From Phymorhynchus buccinoides (Eukaryota > Mollusca > Gastropoda > Neogastropoda > Raphitomidae): a stretch of DNA of 64,000 nt. This document shows, piece after piece, positions 58,886 to 64,000 of this stretch (the stretch's first letter is position 1; every line of letters begins with the position of its first letter). The notes beneath the pieces are model-generated. The model was given only the letters and a program-made list of their open reading frames with translations, had not been told where the DNA came from and made no database searches. Location: contig CM065693.1 of NCBI GenBank assembly GCA_017654935.2, positions 17,716,634-17,780,633 of the forward strand. Direction: 5' to 3'. A program made the translations under genes and the position numbers.

Positions 58886-59975
58886 TTTGTACATGAAAAT
58901 TGCACAAGTGTTTTGAAAAAATGTCAATGTGTGTGGTTGGATAGGAATGGTGTGTGTGTGTGTGTGTGCGTGTGCGTGTGTGCGTGCGTGTGTGCATGTA
59001 TGTTTACATTTAGTGAGTGTTTTTAATCATTACTGTTTGTATTGTATGTAGGGTGGTTATAAAATTTTAAAAAAATATTTACTTTTTGTCAAATCCTACT
59101 GAAATTTATGTCATTGGACACGACAAGACCTTTAAAATGATACCCAAATTATCAAAATCGGTCGAAAATTGAGAAAGTTACGACGTTTTAAAATGTTAGC
59201 TTTTTTTACATGAGCTATATAAGAAAAAGTTGATCAAGATTACCGGCCCTTACCGTATCAAGGTTTGGATGAATAAAACAGCCATAACTTTTTCATTTTT
59301 TTTACCAATAAACAAAACATTGGTACCAAAATAAAGCTTATTCAAAGGGGCAACATCAACCCCAAACATTAGACAGATTAGGCCTAAGCTTTTTGTGCGA
59401 CTCACAAGATCGCAACATCAACATGCGCGTGACAGAAAACATGTCCGACAGTCTTCGACGTAACACCTCCCGACTTGTGGAGACCTTGAGCAGCATTGAG
59501 ATTTATTCTAGATGCACCAAATTTGGTGTACTTGTAGAAAAATAATTAAATGTAACTGCGCATTTGTTTTAAAGAATTATATAATTACCGTTCAGAAATG
59601 ATAAACGAATGAATTGGACCCAAATATTGGATCGCTTGTCTCTCGCGATCGGCCGTCTTAGCGTAAAAAAAGATCGTTCCCGAATGACCGAGTAGGTGTC
59701 TGCTTCCCGAAAGAAAGAAACTCGGATGGTCAGCGCCAAGAATAACCACCAATAAAAACAAGCAAAGGAAGTGACCGTTTGGCACATAGCCAAAATCGCG
59801 GTTCGGATTTTCAACGAGAAAAATCGCTGCGGCTTGACCTAATTCCGTCGTTCCTATTGTATGTGCATTGTTATTTAGTATTGAGTGTACAGTTATTTAG
59901 TATGTGTGTTTGTATGGAACACAAGCACAATGTTTGCATGTAACATGCATGTGTATGTTTTATGTGTGCCCACAG
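58742..59975 (+). other. Intron of the transposase gene
   Basis: GTATGT donor to CCCACAG acceptor. It holds a (CT)n run at 58750-58835, a (CA)n run at 58850-58883, a GT-rich stretch at 58950-59000 and about 850 bp of otherwise anonymous sequence. Confidence 0.7.
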
Positions 59976-60698
59976 AACTGCCAGTTCACAATGCAGCAGT
60001 ATTCCTGTGCCCGACTGGATGGGAGTAACGACGTCACCACAGGGTTTGACATCAACTACTCCATGGTCCTCTGCTTCAATGAGCTGGGCTGTGGTGAAGC
60101 AGCTCTCCGCAAGTTTTCTGCCATTACAGCCATTCCTGGATTGGCCCACAACACCTACAGGCGGCTGTCAAAGAAGGTGGGCAGCGCACACAGAGAAGTC
60201 ACGGCCAACGTTCTGAGTGCAGCAGTGCGTGCTGTCAATGATGCCTACATGCGTGATCATGACAGTGATGCGGATGATGGTGATTCAGTTGGGGGTGATG
60301 CGGATGATGGTGATTCAGTTGGGGGTGACGCGGATGATGGTGATTCAGTTGGGGGTGACGCAGATGATGGTGATTCAGTTGGGGCTGACGCAGATGATGG
60401 TGATTCAGTTGAGGGTGACGCAGATGATGGTGATTCAGTTGGGGGTGACGCAGATGATGGTGATTCAGTTGGGGGTGACGCAGATGATGGTGATTCAGTT
60501 GGGGGTGACGCATGTGATGGTGATTCAGTTGGGGATGACGCAGGTGATGGTGATTTGATTGGGGGTGACACAGATGAGGGCAGTTCAGAAAGCAGTGACA
60601 ATGAAACGCACTCAGGAAACAGCAACAGTTCTAGTAGTACTGAGAGTGACAGTGATGGAGATGAAGACGATCATGGTGGAGTTGTGGACGTTAGTTTC
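59976..60698 (+). CDS. Transposase exon 2, first frame (before the frameshift)
   Basis: Starts after GTGTGCCCACAG. It encodes the pre-catalytic domain (FDINYSMVLCFNELGCGEAA, FSAITAIPGLAHNTYRRLSK) and the acidic repeat, then reaches VVDVSF, where the family continues DGTW. The frame continues without meaning to a stop at 60737. Confidence 0.75.
60262..60561 (+). repeat. Coding minisatellite, 30 bp x about 10, acidic repeat GDADDGDSVG
   Basis: The unit is 30 bp, so the reading frame is preserved, and it encodes a ten-residue Asp-rich motif. It sits between the N-terminal domain and the catalytic Asp. Units differ at a few positions, and the last two are diverged. Confidence 0.9.
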
Positions 60699-60702
60699 AT
60701 TC

Positions 60703-61830
60703 GATGGAACTTGGCACAAGCGAGGGTTCACATCTAACTATGGTGTGGGCATCATTATTGATGTGATGACAGGTTTGGTCCTTGACTTTGAGGTGCTTTC
60801 AAAGTATTGTCACACGTGTGCCTTGAACTCCAAAAGAGACATGACAGAAGTGGAAAGAGCGGCGTGGAGGAGAGAACATGCTCCTTTCTGTGATAAGAAT
60901 TATGATGGCTCTTCAAAAGGAATGGAGAAGGAGGCAGCTGTGAGGATGTGGAGACGCTCCGTACAGAAAAATGGCATGCGCTACACAAAGATGCTGTCTG
61001 ATGGAGATTCTGTTGCCTTCAAAGCTGTGTGTGCAGAAAGCCTCTATCAAGTGGAGAAACTTGAATGCGTCAACCACTGCAAGAAGCGAATGGGCACAGC
61101 GTTGCGCAAGAAAGCAAAGGAAGCAAAGCTGGGTGGACGTCGCCGTGGAGCTCTGACAGCAGGTGCCTGCAATATTTTGCAGTCATACTATCGAAATGCA
61201 ATCATGAAGAACCTCGGAGACCCAGCCAAAATGAGGGAGGCCATTCTGGCTTCATTTCTACATTGCATTTCAACAGATGACAACACGCAGCACCACAACT
61301 GTCCTCAGGGCCCCAACTCATGGTGCTTCTACAACAAGGCCATCGCCAGCGGTCAGCAGCCACCATCCCACAAAGATAATGTAGGCACACCACTTTCAGA
61401 AGATGTGGCCAGAGCCATCAAGCCAATCTATGAAAGAATGTCTGAAATATCCCTGCTGAACAGAATCGAGCATGGACACACGCAGAATGCAAATGAGTGT
61501 GTAAATGGTCAGATCTGGTCAAAATGCCCCAAAACTGTCCATGTCGGTGCCGGCCGGATCAACGCTGCAGTGGCTTCTGCTGTATCCCACTTCAATCAGG
61601 GCTGCTCTCATCTGACACAAGTCATGAAGAAGCTTGGTGCAACTCCACCCACTGATCTTCAGAAGTACCAGGCAACACAGGACTTCAGGAGGTGTTCCCA
61701 GGCTGATGAGGACTGTGCACCAGCAACAAAACGTGCTCGCAAACAACAGAAAAATGAAAAAAAAAACATCACCAGAACGCAGGAGAAGAAGGAAGGACAG
61801 ACATATGGCCCAGGAATGCTGCAGCTGTGA
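60703..61830 (+). CDS. Transposase exon 2, second frame (catalytic part)
   Basis: Reads DGTWHKRGFTSNYGVGIIID from 60703 and runs 375 residues to the TGA at 61828. The three acidic residues of the expected triad are all on this side of the frameshift. Confidence 0.8.
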   Translation, partial: DGTWHKRGFTSNYGVGIIIDVMTGLVLDFEVLSKYCHTCALNSKRDMTEVERAAWRREHAPFCDKNYDGSSKGMEKEAAVRMWRRSVQKNGMRYTKMLSDGDSVAFKAVCAESLYQVEKLECVNHCKKRMGTALRKKAKEAKLGGRRRGALTAGACNILQSYYRNAIMKNLGDPAKMREAILASFLHCISTDDNTQHHNCPQGPNSWCFYNKAIASGQQPPSHKDNVGTPLSEDVARAIKPIYERMSEISLLNRIEHGHTQNANECVNGQIWSKCPKTVHVGAGRINAAVASAVSHFNQGCSHLTQVMKKLGATPPTDLQKYQATQDFRRCSQADEDCAPATKRARKQQKNEKKNITRTQEKKEGQTYGPGMLQL

Positions 61831-61833
61831 CAA

Positions 61834-62158
61834 TTCTTCTTCTTCTGCATTCCCAGGTCATATGGCCATAATGGGTATTTGTATGTATGTTTGTCCGAGT
61901 TTTCAGTTTTCATTGGTCTCCCCGCTGCGTACAGCCGACACATTCCGATTCTGAAGGATCTCAAAGGAACAAATATTTGGAAGATTTCTTTGGAAAAAAG
62001 CCAGGAAAATGGGCCAGAAAGATAGTAGATGACAGAAAGTAAATGGAAAAGACAGAGTCAAAGTGAGTGACATATTAGAGGAAGTTACAAGCACCGAACT
62101 TCCAGAAGGTGAAGGAACTATTTTTTTATGAAAGACCCCCTGGTATCTCCATGGGGAA
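61834..62158 (+). mobile_element. 330-bp dispersed repeat directly after the transposase stop
   Basis: Begins a few bases after the TGA at 61828-61830. Its start (GCATTCCCAGGTCATATGG) can pair with the end of the ORF (CATATGGCCCAGGAATGC), making a short hairpin across the stop codon. Confidence 0.8.
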
Positions 62159-62171
62159 CGGCTGTCATACA

Positions 62172-63285
62172 GTTTGTGCTTATGTTTGATCACATTTTCT
62201 CTGTAGATGAAAGATCTGTTGAACATTTATTCATGTTGTTAATCTTTTTGTTTGATTTTCTCAAAATGGCATATTTTGGCTTACTGACATTTTTATAAGA
62301 CAAATATCTCATGAATGGACAAAGCTAGAAACATAAAATTTGACATGCTTATGCAGCAAACACTACTGATTATGATGACGCATGGCTTTTCAGGTAAACT
62401 AAGTATTTTTTCTGTAAACAACTTTTTGGTACTAATAACATGATTTTTTCCCCCGAAAATAAAGCGTTTCATATGAAATACCCCAGGATTTTTTTTTTTT
62501 TCAGGAATAATTCAAAACCCATGTGTCATCATTTACAGAAAGCAATTTTAAACTAAAAGAAAACAACAGAAAGTGTCTAGGAAATGTGGTGTGGTTTCAG
62601 CATAATTTTGAAATATTTGTACATTTTTGCTAAAAAATGGCCATCAAAATCAATATTTAGAAAAAAAATAATTCTGTATGATATTGTGTTTTCTAAGAGA
62701 TTTTGATTATTAAGTACTAGTGCTTATGCTTGATCACATTTTCTGTGTAGACGAAAGATCTGTTAAACATTTATTCATGTTGGTAATCTTTTTGTTTGAT
62801 TTTCTGAAAATGGCATATTTTGGCTCACTGACATTTTTATAAGATAAATATCTCATGAATGGACAAAGCTAGAAACATAAAATTTGACATGCTTATTCAG
62901 CAAACACTACTGATTATGATGACGCATGGCTGTTCAGGTAAACTAAGTATTTTTTCTGTAAACAAATTTTTGGTACTAATAACATGATTTTGTTCCCCGA
63001 AAATAAAAGCGTTTCATATGAAATACCCCAGGATTTTTTTTCTTTTCAGGAATAATTCAAAACCCATGTGTCATCATTTACAGAAAGCAATTTTAAACTT
63101 TAAAATACAACCAGAAAGTGTCTAGGATATGTGGTGTGGTTTCAGCATAATTTTGAAATATGTGTACGTTTTTGCTCAAAAATGGCCATCAATGGCCATC
63201 AAAATCAACATTTTGAAAAAGAAAAAAAAATCTGTGTGTTTTTGTGTTTTTTCTAAGAGATTTTGATAATTAAGTACTGATTTTA
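62172..63285. repeat. Tandem duplication of about 550 bp
   Basis: Two copies (about 62172-62719 and 62720-63285) share blocks such as GATCACATTTTCT, GGACAAAGCTAGAAAC and GATGACGCATGGCT, at high identity. They lie between the transposase stop and the right terminal repeat. No ORF of note. Confidence 0.85.
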
Positions 63286-63320
63286 TTAATGTAAACCCCA
63301 AACACTATTTTTTTCTTCTT

Positions 63321-63339
63321 TGCGTGTAGCCATGTGACC

Positions 63340-63343
<4 letters not shown>
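63321..63343 (-). repeat. Right terminal inverted repeat and TTAA
   Basis: On the minus strand it reads TTAA, GGTCACATGGCTACACG. It lies about 1.5 kb after the transposase stop. Confidence 0.55.

Positions 63344-64000
<657 letters not shown>

Larger units (their letters stand above)
58442..61830 (+). pseudogene. Mutator-like-family transposase, two exons, frameshifted
   Basis: Exon 58442 (or later)-58741 and exon 59976-61830 join in phase 0 (ACE|NCQF). The first exon encodes FIELSSLKKLFSSVVCSVC and VHYGDKMGYSREIRL, a Cys-containing N-terminal domain. The second begins NCQFTMQQYSCARLDGSNDV and FNELGCGEAALRKF, both typical of the large invertebrate transposase family annotated as Mutator-like. 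After a ten-residue acidic repeat comes the catalytic part, now in the next frame: SFDGTWHKRG (Asp at 60703), MLSDGDS (Asp at 61000) and ANECVNG (Glu at 61495), a plausible DDE triad, with CHTC in between. Four extra bases at 60699-60702 cause the shift. The C-terminus is a basic KRARKQQKN tail with stop TGA. Role: cut-and-paste transposition in the nucleus. Confidence 0.8.
55746..63339 (+). mobile_element. DNA transposon with TTAA flanks and a Mutator-like-family transposase
   Basis: The left end reads TTAA then GGTCACAGGCTACGCTAAAA. The reverse complement of the right end reads TTAA then GGTCACATGGCTACACGCAA. The ends are therefore imperfect inverted repeats (13 of 13 bases match if one T is gapped) flanked by TTAA at 55742-55745 and 63340-63343. 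The interior holds a transposase gene on the plus strand. A 4-bp TTAA duplication is characteristic of Kolobok and piggyBac elements rather than classical Mutator (8-11 bp), so the superfamily deserves care. The element is about 7.6 kb, inflated by microsatellites. Its transposase is frameshifted, so this copy is probably not autonomous unless the frameshift is a sequence error. Confidence 0.6.

Overview
The window is animal nuclear DNA, most likely from a marine gastropod or another mollusc. The support is long introns with GT..AG boundaries, abundant GA/CT, CA/GT and GAT microsatellites, many short foldback (MITE-like) elements, and an invertebrate-type cut-and-paste transposase gene. No prokaryotic genes, CRISPR array, rRNA or convincing tRNA was seen. 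The species assignment is inference.

The main gene is an aldehyde dehydrogenase of the ALDH1/ALDH2 group, closest by eye to ALDH2. On the minus strand, eleven phase-consistent exons run from 53379 down to a stop at 29516-29518. They encode 397 residues with the substrate-pocket Asn, NAD-binding region, general-base Glu and catalytic Cys all present. The first exons (about 110-120 residues) lie beyond the N gap at 53501-54000. A second copy of the middle of the gene lies on the plus strand at 3842-18174 (seven exons). It is part of a near-complete inverted duplication: 1-18174 mirrors about 33165-50873, introns and repeats included. The plus arm stops exactly at an N gap (18175-18674) inside an exon and carries clustered indels near its ends. 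A misplaced alternative haplotype is therefore at least as likely as a true palindrome.

Between the arms lie the 3' end of an unidentified plus-strand gene (about 18677-21574), a repeat-rich intergenic stretch (21575-25200), and a likely long 3' region of the dehydrogenase gene containing a minisatellite of about 56 units of 42 bp (26592-28938).

The most unusual signal is that most dehydrogenase splice junctions have been copied into minisatellites. A piece of exon plus its real donor or acceptor and adjacent intron is tandemly repeated next to the true exon, giving about 26 decoy junctions in the minus-strand gene. The unidentified plus-strand gene shows the same pattern.

At the right, 55746-63339 looks like a 7.6-kb DNA transposon. 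It has inverted ends starting GGTCACA and is flanked by TTAA on both sides. It carries a two-exon transposase of the family usually labelled Mutator-like. The three candidate catalytic acidic residues are visible, but a 4-nt insertion sits immediately before the first one, and a 10-residue acidic repeat precedes it. Large CT-rich and GA-rich blocks fill the element's 5' half.
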